A DNA stretch of 64,000 bases. It comes from Piper betle (lineage: Eukaryota; Streptophyta; Magnoliopsida; Piperales; Piperaceae). This document shows positions 24,046 to 35,758 of the stretch, piece after piece. Position 1 is the first letter of the stretch, and each line of letters begins with the position of its first letter. The notes beneath the pieces were generated by a model. The model had not been told where the DNA came from and did no database searches. It worked only from the letters and a program-made list of their open reading frames with translations. The stretch spans positions 97,980 through 161,979 of the forward strand of contig JAURVB010014795.1 of NCBI GenBank assembly GCA_033002965.1. The letters are read 5' to 3'. The translations under genes were made by a program, and so were the position numbers.

Positions 24046-26434
24046 CTAGTGATACTTCTGAATCCTCTGAAGAAAGGCTAGCTGGCATAAATTTAAATGA
24101 AGAAACAAACAACAGTCAAACAGCCTGAAATATAAAGAACTGATCACCAATTTTTTAAACTCCAAAACAATTACGTGAGACTAATTACAGTGATAGCAAG
24201 TAGCAACTATTGACTCTTTACAAATCATGGTTCAAATTAATCTCATTTATAAGTAAAAGAAGAAAATCTCCGACCACAATTTGGAAGTTGTAAAAAAAAA
24301 AAGATAAGCAAAAGAAGAAAATGCTTTCTGATGCCAGTAATACATCTATTTATCATAAAAAATCGGGGCCAATTTGACATTGAATAATTTCCTTAATTGC
24401 TCTCCTGAATTAGAGCATTTTCTAAAAAACAATTACATTAATAAGAAAGAAACAAATCCAACTTAATTCATGAATTTTGTCATTTCCTTTGCAAAATTAC
24501 TGGTGTTAAACCTTCTTCTTCTTCTTCATATTTTTCTTCTACCAGGGACATGAAGACTACTTGTGCTAAACCAATCACTAATACTATTTTAGCCAAACTC
24601 ATGAGACAATCAAAAACCAGAATTAGAGGTCATAAAAATTTCACATCATCATACTTAAACAATACATGATGTGACCGACTATGTCATAAAAATTTCATAT
24701 TATTTATAGAATTAGAGGTCAGGAGGTCTAAATGACCATTTTTATAAAATTATGGGAACAAGTAATAGTTTATTTATTATTTCAGGAGGTGTAAGGGTGC
24801 ATATCTAAATATGCCCTCACACATGCTTTGAGATCTTAATATGGCAAAGCTTAGAACTTCTTTTTGGTCGATCAATTTTCTAGGCTTTTAAAAATACTAT
24901 GTGCAGGATGATTTACGTTGCCACTATAACAGCTAAGCGTAAATAAATATATTTAATATTTGAGCAACTAGCGTTTGGTCCGCCGAGTGCTCAAACAAAT
25001 AAAAACTAGGGGTGTGATTAGTGAAGGTTGAAAATTCAGGTGATAGAGATCACGCCATTGTTAGATTTATCCCACATCAATAAGTGGAGGGGGCCAAAAA
25101 GCCCAAGAGGGCCGACAACCATATTATTTCATGAATGAAAGTAAAAAGGTGATGCCTATTTATAGACCGTACCAATTAGTTTAATGGAAAGATTTGTATA
25201 AGTTATATCGTTTGGTGATCATTTTTTAAAAAATTATTGAGTATGAATATGTCGTATACTTGGTTAAATAACATTAGGCATTCAATGTTCTCTTCCTTCA
25301 AATCTGGTTTGTTGCAAACATAAAAGAATAACCAACGTATAATATCCTCAACGAACTCTAGTGTCCTCCATGTCTATCTGCATTTTGTCACGGGTCCTAC
25401 AGTGAACAAACAATATTTTCCATATAAACAGCCTTTCTAAAACATGGGCAGTCGATATAGGCGTAGTCAACATAATTGGGCTAACGTCAACATAAAAATA
25501 GGCCAATAAATTTTGTACACACATTTAAATTATTTATGTAAAAGTATTAAATTATTTTTTTAAACGTAATTAATCAAATTAAAGATTTATAAATTATCCT
25601 GATTCTTAAATTAAATCTCAACTTAATAAATTAAAATATTTAATTAAATTGAAAATTTATAAACCATCCAGATTAATATTATTTTAGTTATAATAGATTA
25701 TGAAATCATTTACTTACAACAACTTAAATAATCATATTCTCAAATGCAGGCAAAAGACCAATAAAAATTTTCTCCTGATCAAATGGGTGGTGTACATTAT
25801 TTTAGAAACGTCCCAACCATTTAGGCTTCCAAAATAGAATATTTTCAAGTTGATAGAAATATTTCTTAAGACAAAAAAAAAACCCTATTTGTACAAAACT
25901 TAAATCAGCACAATGAGCCCGATATATTAAAATTTTATTAATATTATATATTTAAGAAAATATAAAATTAAAATTTAATAATATTACCATATTATTTTAA
26001 AAATAATAAACACTTATTTAATTTCAATAAAAAATATAAATATTAAAAGTAATTTTAATTTCAACTAGTAAAAAATTGAACTAAATAAATGAATTTTTTA
26101 AAATTTTCAATTTGGGTAGAGTGATATTCTAAGTTTTTCTTAATCAATAAATAAATAAATATTTATAAAAATTTAAATTAAGTATATATTAATAGATGAC
26201 AAGTTTTTATTCAAGTAAATATAATTATAAATATATTAAAATTTATTAATATTTTTGAAATTCTTAATTTGGATAAAAATATCAGGCTCCAAACAATTCC
26301 TGTAATAATAATAACAATAATAATAATAATAATAATAATAATAATTTTAAATAAAAAATATAATGAGCTTGTGTAAAATTAGGCTGGGATTAAGAATCAA
26401 CTAATGAGGGACTTAAGAGCATCGGTATCGACTA
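24046..26434. other. AT-rich intergenic stretch; no gene seen
   Basis: No conserved coding sequence is seen. A (TAA)n microsatellite lies at about 26308-26343. A patch at 25060-25190 (TTATCCCACATCAATAAG, then TATTTATAGACC) resembles LTR or TRIM debris. The stretch ends at the GC-rich 5' UTR of MFAP1. Confidence 0.6.
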
Positions 26435-26449
26435 ATGAGGGCGCTCGTT

Positions 26450-26618
26450 ACGTACAGGAGGGGAGGCGTGTCCAAAAAAAACCTCTTTCCATCTTCCTGC
26501 CCTAACCGTTCTACGCCCTCCCTCGCAGGTCGCCAACCAGCCGCCCCCGTCCACCTCCATCGCCGGCGACTCGCCTCCTTGCCGCCGGAAAGTTCCCCGA
26601 AGTCCCGTCCTTATGGAG
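26450..26618 (+). promoter_or_regulatory. MFAP1: Probable 5' UTR exon of MFAP1
   Basis: GC- and C-rich DNA follows the AT-rich intergenic region and ends at a donor-like GGAG|GTACGA at 26618/26619, about 1 kb before the MFAP1 ATG. A leader exon plus a 5' UTR intron would explain the spacing. This is an inference from composition and splice signal only. Confidence 0.4.
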
Positions 26619-27679
26619 GTACGATAGAATCTCCATCTCCACCTTTCTTCTCTCAAATGTTACCGTCAATTTTTGGCTTTTATATCGACCAAAACCAGGC
26701 TTAAATTACTAGTCTTTCTGGTGGGTGGGATGTTTTTGTTCTTGTTTGATGTCTTAAATTGACGGCTTTTATTATGATTTTGCGAGTTTTACTTTCAAAT
26801 TCATACACCTTTTTTGGGGGGCGTTGGCATATATTTATATTTATTGAACGTTTTTGTGCTTGAGGGGTTGAACGGAGGGGGTGGTGGTGAAAGATTTGAG
26901 CTTTTGGGGTGTGGTGGAGGAAGATGGGTTGTGGGTGGTGAGGAAGGTTTGAGCTTTTTGTGATTTGGGAGTTGGGTTGTGGTTGGGAATGCAGGGCAGT
27001 GGAGGGTAGATGTTTGTGGAGAAGGGTTGATGAGCTTTGATGGGTTTGGAAGATAGGAAGAGGAGAGATTCGTTTCCTCTGCTACTCCGTCTCTCTGCCA
27101 ATTTTGAATTCTCAGGAATTTTTTGTGATAACAATCTCAAATTTTTTAGGGTTTTTTTTCATTGCGAGGACAATGATGGTCGTCTTCTTTAGGGATCCTA
27201 GCTTGTTCACTCTTCTTTATGTAGAATCATGGATTCGGTTATAGTGGGTTTTGTACAGAAATTTGTGAAAGAATTTGTGTTCAATTTGATGGCTGGTTCT
27301 AGTTTGTTTCTTTTTTAGGATTTTTCCGTTGGCTACATTTTCTTCTTCTTCTGTTAATGTCTTGTTGTGTAAGCTTGTTTAATTGTTTAAACTTTTTTAT
27401 GTTCCTAGTATGCTCACTTGTTTTCTTTTATTGTTTGTAGAAATGGTGTTGTTATTTATATTGCATCTTTTTCGCATGGTTATTTATGTCTTCTCAAACC
27501 TTTTTTATCCGTTGACAATAGGTACAGTATTAAACCTGTGCTTTAGGGCAAGGATCATGACTTTGAAAAACTGAATGAGTGGTGGGAGTTTCAGAGAAGC
27601 GAGACTCACGGGCTTGATCTGTTAGCCATTTTTTCTACTGAATCTGTCAGTGCTTAAGTCTGCAAGCTGTTTTTAGAAA

Positions 27680-29187
27680 ATGTCGGTGACAGCGGGTGTG
27701 AGTGATACCGTGATTGCGATCAGAGACAAGCTTAGAGGTAAAATTGGACAGACCAAAGTCAAGAGATATTGGCCTGGAAAAGCACCAGAATGGGCAGATG
27801 ATGCCGATGAAGAAGGAGATTTCAGAGCTGCACGAGCAGTTACTCTAGAACAAGCTTTTCCTGCTTCTGATGATGCTGATGTGCCTCGCAAAGATGATCC
27901 GCGTTTGAGGCGTCTTGCCAGGGTTGATAATAAGGAGGAAGTGAGAGAGGCTCATCGTCGTATCAGGCAGGCTGAGATTGTTTCCACTATCGAAGAAGAG
28001 AACAAGAATCGGGAGAGATTGGATTTGGAAGAGCAGGATGAAGATGCTTTGGAAGAAAGGAGGAAGAGGCTTAGGGAGAAATTGCTTCAACGGCAGAAAG
28101 AAGAAGCAACTCTTCCTACTGTGGAAGAGGAGGAAGAGGCAGAGGAAGAGGAAGAAGAAGAAGAAGAATCAGAATATGAGACTGATTCAGATGAAGACCA
28201 GTTGGGTGTTGCAATGGTGAAACCTATCTTCGTTCCTAAATCTGAAAGAGACACAATAGCCGAAAGAGAGAGATTGAAGCAGAGGAAAGGGCGCTTGAGG
28301 AGATGGTGAAAAGGAGACTGGAAGAGAGGAAAGTTGAGACAAAACAGATTGTTGTTGAGGAGGTTAGGAAGTACGAAGAAATACAAAAGAACATGGAAAC
28401 AGAAGCGGACATAGCTGATGTGGACACTGACGATGAAAATAATGAAGCAGAGGAGTATGAAGTGTGGAAAACTAGAGAAATTGCAAGGCTTAAGAGAGAT
28501 AGAGAAGGCAGGGAAGCGATGATGAAGGAAAAGGAGGAGATTGAAAAAGTGCGAAACATGACAGAGGAAGAGAGAAGGGAATGGGAGAGGAGGAACCCCA
28601 AACCTCTTTCTGCACCCAAGCAGAAATGGAGGTTCATGCAGAAGTATTACCACAAAGGAGCATTCTTCCAATCAAATGCAGATGAGAGAATGTCAACTGC
28701 TGGATCAGATGCGATCTATGAACGCGACTTTTCAGCTCCAACAGGTGAGGATAAGATGGACAAGAGCATACTACCCAAGGTTATGCAAGTGAAACACTTT
28801 GGACGGAGTGGAAGGACTAAATGGACTCATCTTGTTAATGAAGATACGACTGATTGGAACAACCCGTAAGTTTAATCTGCGCTCTAGCTTTGCATGGATG
28901 TTTCTTTACACAAAATAGAGCACTCTTATGCCCTAAGATCTACATACCTCTCCTTTACCACTTTTTGCCAGTTTTTTGTTTTTGTGCAGATAAGCGTGCT
29001 CCTTTATCGTATGTTTGTATGCATATGTTAGTGTTGGTCGTTTTAGTATTTAATTGTATCTTAATTTTTCAGGTGGACATTCGATGACGCATTTAGGACT
29101 AAATACAATGCAAAAATGGCAGCCTTGAATGCTCCTATTGCCAAACCCAAAGGCAGCAAAAAGTTGAAAGATTGGGAGTTAAAATAG
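27680..29187 (+). CDS. MFAP1: Microfibrillar-associated protein 1 homolog (splicing factor), with a one-base frameshift
   Basis: MFAP1 is a conserved nuclear protein of the spliceosomal B complex, homologous to yeast Spp381 in part. Exon 1 is 27680-28865 and exon 2 is 29073-29187, joined by a GT-AG intron. The N-terminus (MSVTAGVSDTVIAIRDKLRG), a glutamate-rich acidic run near residues 145-165, the arginine/glutamate coiled-coil middle, EEYEVWKTREIARL, KQKWRFMQKYYHKGAFF and the tail IAKPKGSKK are all present. The reading frame breaks after IAERERL at 28276/28277. One missing base there (most simply a G after TTG) stops the frame at a TGA, yet the family sequence resumes at once in the next frame. 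With that base counted, the protein is 433 residues, the normal size. The rest is intact, so a consensus error is likelier than true loss. Confidence 0.96.
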
Positions 29188-30707
29188 ACCAAGTTCATTT
29201 TATGCCAGAAATGTCTTCACAACTGGGTATGCTGCTTTCATTTATCTCTGTTACTGTTTATGAGATTGGAAGTGATCTGTTTTTACCATACCATGGCTAG
29301 CCATTAGGGGACGTGTTTTGTGATTTGACTCACAATATAGTGCCTCTGAGACCCATTTTGTTACTTGACGTTCACAAGATTGCCTTACTATTAGTGCCGT
29401 CTTTATCGCTAAGTTGGTAATGACTGCTGAACTGTACATGGCATTGAGTTGGTAATAATGCAAACTCATTATGGCATTGCATTTGACATGAATGAACTCA
29501 TCTTTTTCAAAATGCTATGTTACACAATATATCTATCCTTTTTTTCCCTAGGCGCAGTATATCTGCCTTCATATTTGGTTTAAATCTCTGCAGATCGGTC
29601 TGTTGACTCATGCTTCTATCTCAACATGTTTTGCTTGATTTTGACAAGCTCGAGGTCAAAGAATTTGAAGAAGCACATACTTGGACAAATATCGTACTCT
29701 GTACTTTTTTATGTGAGGTTGCTAATATTATCGCCATTTAGAGGCAAGTTTTTGTGTCATAAAGAGATCCTTGTACTTGAAGAAGCAGCATTGGTTGGCT
29801 TGTATTGGAGATAGAAACAGTTTTTCAGACTAAATCACTTGAATATTTTCGCCAGATCACTATAAAAACCCAAATGAAAGTTTCCTGATTAAATCATTTC
29901 CGCTTTTCCTAAGGATGTTTGAAGATATAAATTCATCCGAATCATGTGTACTGAATGATATACTTTGTTCAATTACACTGCAATGTCGAAGGTCATGGCA
30001 TGGACATGATTACTATCCAGAATATAAATGTGAAAGATTTTGCTTGGGAGGAAGATGAATAGATATGCTAGCATTATCTTTGCAGTGTTATGTAAAACTG
30101 AATCTGAATTTTGTCAATCCTTGTTTCGCTCCATGGTTTGTTTCATCTGATTTATATACACAACCATACGAGGCGTCGAGAGCTGGCTAGGTGTCACGGA
30201 TTCTGCCCTAGTACCCGGTTACGCCCATGAGTTAGGGCCGTAATACTAGGCATGTTTGTTAGTCATTTACAAGGTTTATGGGCTGTTTGTCAATGTTTAC
30301 AAAATTTTATCATACTTTTTGATACGTTAAAATTATAAAAAAGTGAGAGAGGTGATAAAATTATATTTACTAGAAAAGAACAAACGTCAGAATAAAATAA
30401 CTAGGTCCGACCTTTTATTTTATTAGTATTTTATGAAAAATTTTAAAATCAACCACAGCAACTTTATATTTTGTTGGGTTTTGTCAATTTACTCTTTTTA
30501 TCCGTTGTTATCGTTGTCGCTTTATATTCTAAAAATAAATAAGCTAAAAACAAAATAATCAAACGCCATTGAAGCGATGTTGTAAGGGGTTACCAAATAC
30601 CCGAGACCCGTTGCCCTTCACCGAGTAGGACCCGCATAAACCCGAAACTTACATAAACCGCACCGGCGACGTCTCCGCCGGAATCCTGCCTCAGGCGGCC
30701 GGAGAAG
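29188..30707 (+). other. MFAP1 3' flank and NEMP promoter/5' UTR
   Basis: No other gene is seen. The first few hundred bases are presumably the MFAP1 3' UTR. A GC-rich leader (about 30590-30707) precedes the NEMP start codon. Confidence 0.6.
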
Positions 30708-33700
30708 ATGGCCGCATCTTCTTTTTCTCCACCTTCTCTACCTTCTCCTCTCCTACTTCTCTTCCTTGTCGCGCTTCCATCCTTCGTTGCTTCCACGCTC
30801 AAAGGTTTGCGCTTCTCTTCTTCTCTTTTTAAACCGCAAAGATTGGAACTTTGCTCAAAAAAATAAAATAAAAAAGGAGAAAGATTGGAACCATTTTCAC
30901 AAGCCCTGAAGATCATAGTCTTGACATTTGCAGTTTTTTTGTTATTTATTTAATTTGCAATGGCAGCAAAACGTGAAACTGTGTATTGTGAATAAACCGG
31001 TAGTTTGTGCTTGAGATGTGGGGATGGAAGGGTAGTGAAATGTGGGAGCGTTCGTACGTGTGCAATGGAAAATGCTGAGAATGAAGGATGCGAAGATTGA
31101 AAATTCAAAATGTGGGAGGTGTGATGAGTCTTGAAATTTTATTTTTTCTTTTTTTAGTTGAAATGTTAAGTATTGGCTAACCTAAATGTGTTGGCAGAAA
31201 TCTAGTCTTATGGCTTGCCTCATGGTCTAAAGAGAGTATAGGATAGCTAAAAAGGACAATTATAAAGAAACACTAGCGAAGTTTAGATTTGAGTATTGAT
31301 ATCATCTGTGATTGGGAATAGGGTACCTTATTTTTGCCTGGCCATTTAAATAAGTTGTTGGAGCTAATATTGGCTAATTCTGAGTTATTGTTGCAGTGTA
31401 GGTTGCGGTTGCATGAACAAGATGATGTATAAGATATAAAATTTTAGTGCACTTCTTTTTTTTTTAATGGGTAGATCTTGGTGGCATCTCGTTTTCATGA
31501 TTTATGTGGTAGAAATTTCTGAGGACTATTTATTGAATTGAACTTATCTTTGAGAGATTCCATGGTGACGTTGGACTAATTCTTGTCTTGGGAGGCTAGT
31601 GAAATACTTAACTGAGATACTTGAAGGAAACTATTTCCATAGGGTTGTGTTTTGCAAAGCTTTTAGAAGACGATTTTTTGTTGTTTTCGGGGGAACATTT
31701 TTTTGTTGCTGAAAGTATTTATTCTGCTATTTTGATTGCAATCTTTAGACCACGACGTCATGCTCATGGTCTGGCATATACAAGCAATTTGATAAATGAG
31801 CTGGATTATGACTTCTTTCTGGAAAAATATCTATTCTTATGTCATGTCCCATGCACATTCTTTTATTCAGTTCAGTTATGATTTTAAAGCTACTGGCTGT
31901 TGCAGATATTGATATCGAAAATCCTGTTGTGCAACTTAATCCCTCCCCACTTGCTGAATCCTGTCAGTTTTCTGGTGCCAAAAATATGATTTCGTGTGAA
32001 CGCGTTCGAGTAGCAGGAGTTTCCAGATTTAAAATCGAGAGTTTTGCTAATTCTTTTCAAGTCACATTAAGACCCTCAGAACTTATACCTCATAAGCATC
32101 ATAGCAAAATTGAGGTTTGCTTTCACAGGTAAAACACAGTTTTTTTCTTTTATTTTATCAATTATTTCTTTGGTTAATAATTAATAGATACTTTGGTTGG
32201 GAATATTTGTAGGAATGCTTCAATTAGCTTGTGTGGGTGCGCAAAAGATGAGTGGAAAACCATGCAGGATGGATTGTGGAGCGATGCTATGTCACCCTTT
32301 GAGGATAGATTTGTCGATATTAAGTTTACAGATGGGCTGTCAGGGTCAGTCACAGCTTCTCTTCAAGAAGGTTTGAAGATGATGTATTAAGGCATTGCTT
32401 TACCCAATATTTACCCTTCACTCATACATGAGCGCTGGCTACTCTTTGAGTAAGCGAAAAAGCCACTTTATTTGTTCTATTATCTATGAGATGCTTAACT
32501 TTGGTTTTTACTGCAGGACCACATCATTGGCGTCTGTTATGCCTTGGTTTGGGGTTCATTTTGCTACTTCTGGCTCCCTTTGTTAGCAAATGGGTTCCAT
32601 TTTATTACAGCAGTTCAATGGCTCTTGGAGTTTTGCTTGTTGTTTTGATATTATTATTTCAGGTAACTGTACACTTGAATGTTCATTTTTTGACTGCTAA
32701 CACCATGAAGTTGGGTAGAAAGTTAACTTGTATAGTCTTCTTAATAAAAAAATTGTTGTCAGTATGCAATTCATGAAGAATCCAGAACTAAATATTTAGT
32801 AACTGATTGAAGTTAGAAAGCAAAATGAAATTGTAAAGCAGAGTTTCTTGGTTGTATACCTGACAAAGGACGGTTAGATATAGACTATATATCACTCTAC
32901 TTAGATGAAATAATTCTTAGCATATTGCTCGTAGCAGTACTTACACAAATTATGCATAAGTTGGATGACTATAAAACCGGATCCTTATTAAACAAGTTTC
33001 AATGATGAGATTCTTATATAATTGGAATTTTATCTTAGAATGACAAAAATGTTTTTCTTGAAAGTGAATTAATAGTTGGGTGTTTATTTATGTGCACATG
33101 TCAGTACCTGGCTGTTCATGTCTCTTTTTAAACACGACTTGCGGGAAACTCAGATCATACCATTTGATGTCACATTAAATGCTTTATTCCTTATCATGAA
33201 CTATTTTACACGTAAACCACTGGTTGTTCTAACTTATAATTCCCAACGATTTTCTTCTGGGTTTATGTAGTACATTGTGTAGTATATTATACATAATATG
33301 AAGTAACTGCAAGCAACTTTCTCACGAACTGTTAAAATTGATTTAGGGAATGAAATTGTTGCCTACAGGCAGAAAGAATGTTTTTTACCTCACGATCTAT
33401 GGATCAGTTGTAAGTCCCTCTATTTATATGGTTAATCTTTGTTCCAAGTTTTGCCTTTGCTTGCAATGGAGTTAACACTTGTTATTTCTTTTAGCTTGGA
33501 GTTGGTTCATATCTAGCACACTACTTCTCAATGCTCGTTAACTCTCTATTGCTTAACTTTGGCTTGAGCGAAGATATGCACAATCCTGTAAGCCGTTCTC
33601 TACTTCAATTAAGAGCAAGCTTAGTGATGCAGTACAAGATATGGAATTACTTGTGAGAGAAGAATATTATTTTTTAGAGTTTATTAGCTTAGTTGAGTCC

Positions 33701-35450
33701 TAGAGTTTAGTTTAAGCTATTTCCTTTTATTACTTTAATTGGGTTCGAATTATTTGCCTTATCTTAGTGTTTCTTTTCCTTTAAGTTACTTCTTTAGTTT
33801 GTAAGCTAATTATTTACATAGAAGAGTATTAGTGGATGTATAAACGTTTCAATCCCTTCACGGAGTTGATAACTTTTCAATGAATTAATAAGTATGGGAG
33901 CGTGCCTAATTTTTTCTTTGTGTTATTTACAGTTTTATAGGAGTAGGTTAATTAAGCTTTGCAATATTTGCATCACTTAGCCTGTGGTAAAATATGAAAG
34001 GAATTTTGGCCATTTTATTGCTAGCTGAAAGAAGCATTTACTAACTTGATTATCACTTGTTAGAGCTATGAATATACATGTTTGAGAAGTTAACTGATTG
34101 GTTTTTGAACTTGCCGGGGATTGTCTAATTGAAAATTTCACAGGTGTCAACATTTATGTTGGTGGGTATTTTCTTTCTGGTGCTGCTCTTGGATACTGGA
34201 TAGTGCGGAAGTTCATTCTTTCAGATGATGGCACTGTTGATGTTGGTGTTGTTAAATTTGTTAAGTGGGCTATGCGGGTCATTGCAATCGTCCTTATTTT
34301 TGAGGCAATCCTCAATTCCTTATTTTGTGAAACAGTAATTGTGAACATTTATACATTTGTTACAGGGAAATGCTGCTTTGACCTTTTGGCTTATTTAAAC
34401 TTTTGCATTTGCTTAAGAATTTAAAGAATGGATCCTCAATTTTTTACCTTATTACTCTTCAACGTATGCAGAGCACTCTGGATATGTTTTTGGCAGTAGC
34501 TACACTTTCCATATGCTGGTGCATATCTTCTTTTATTACTTCTTTATCTTCACAGATTTCAAGGCCAACGTAAGTACCCTGTTACTGGATAGTATTTTTG
34601 GAGATTTTAGATGATCAGTTGTAAGCGTGTGAAAAGCTTGAAGATGTTTTCCATACTTTTGTGTTGTGAAGAATCATGCTTGTACCCTTGCAGTCAACGA
34701 GAACATTATGTGAAAAGAAATCTGTGGCGGAAGCAGGCTCTTCAGGCATCTGCACATCATAAACGAGCTGAGTTTCTGAGTAGATCCCCTACACGAATCT
34801 TGCTAAGACTTCTGCATGGAAGAAATCAAGTAGTCCTTATGCCTGGTCGGCCTCACCACAAAATGGCATGTCAATTAATTCAGTTTTCTCATTTCCCGTG
34901 TTAAATTTGTTGATTATACTAGTGCATGGACTCTTGCATGTGAATTAGTTTTGATTGTGATAAAAGAGTTTCGCTTTGTATGATTAAAAAACATAGGTAA
35001 TTTATATAGGAATCCAATTTTTGCAAACGCACTCAATAAGGTAGAGATTTAGCAATCCAGAGATGGCATGGAGATCTTTCTAGAGAGAACTTTGCTTCTA
35101 GATTCTAAGCTTGTAACTGATGTAAAATTTGCTTTTCAGCAATGTTCTTGTCCTCGTCTTCTAAAGCCGCAGCACAGCCGCCAGAATACTATTCATCTTT
35201 TCATAAGATGCCGCACAGAAAGAAGTTCTCAAGAAAAGAGTGGGATGAATTCACCAGTCAATCGACCCAGGAGGCTTTGGCACAGTGGGCATCATCTCCA
35301 GAATTTACTGATTGGCTTGTACAACACTCTGATCGCATAAGAGTTGATCCTGATGAGAGTTCCGATGATGACACACATTGCAGTTCTGAATCCGAAGGAG
35401 AAACGGTGATGGAAGCTGAAAGTGGAAACAGCTTTTTCAAGTGGTATTAA
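30708..35450 (+). CDS. NEMP: NEMP-family (DUF2215) nuclear envelope integral membrane protein, two one-base frameshifts
   Basis: Ten exons: 30708-30804, 31906-32128, 32213-32370, 32517-32662, 33347-33409, 33495-33587, 34144-34304, 34472-34569, 34694-34865, 35140-35450. The start gives a signal peptide (LLLLFLVALPSFVAS). The luminal part has Cys-containing blocks (ESCQFSGAKN, LCGCAKDEW). Several membrane segments follow (LLCLGLGFILLLLAP, ALGVLLVVLILLFQ), then the family signature NFGLSEDMHNP, LSGAALGYWIVRKF, and a C-terminal cytosolic/nucleoplasmic tail with KKFSRKEWDEFT. Plant NEMPs sit in the inner nuclear membrane. One T is missing at 34169-34172 and one C at 34786-34789; with those counted, every exon phase agrees and the protein is about 507 residues. 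Introns 7 and 9 need GC donors (34305 and 34866). It is convergent with the DUF247 gene, about 310 bp away. Confidence 0.93.
33600..33920 (+). mobile_element. Possible small LTR/TRIM remnant in NEMP intron 6
   Basis: Words such as TTAGTTTAAGCTATTTCC, ATTGGGTTCG and a terminal CAATGAATTAATAAG resemble short plant LTR-type repeats. No ends or target-site duplication were fixed. Confidence 0.3.
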
Positions 35451-35758
35451 CAAGCAACTTTTTAACATGAATACCAGCTAGATTAAAACTGACAGGAAAT
35501 TAGGGTATAACAGTGTAACGAGTTTTCTCCTTCAGATGCTGAATTTGTACCTGCATTTTGTGAAAAGACTATGGAATGTAAGCTATTGTAACGAGAGACG
35601 CAAACAGTAATTGTAAAATTAAGTATCAATGTTTCTTTCTGCTAATTGTCATTTGGAGCCCTGCTACAATCTCTCTTTGAATGTCTTGTGAATCTTTCAT
35701 ATTCATAAGAACAATTGTAGAAAAAAATCAAGGGTTTTGTGCTTTAATGATACCTGTC

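Noticed and set aside
28087..28671. 194-residue antisense open frame
   Set aside because: It is the reverse shadow of the Glu/Arg-rich MFAP1 coding region.
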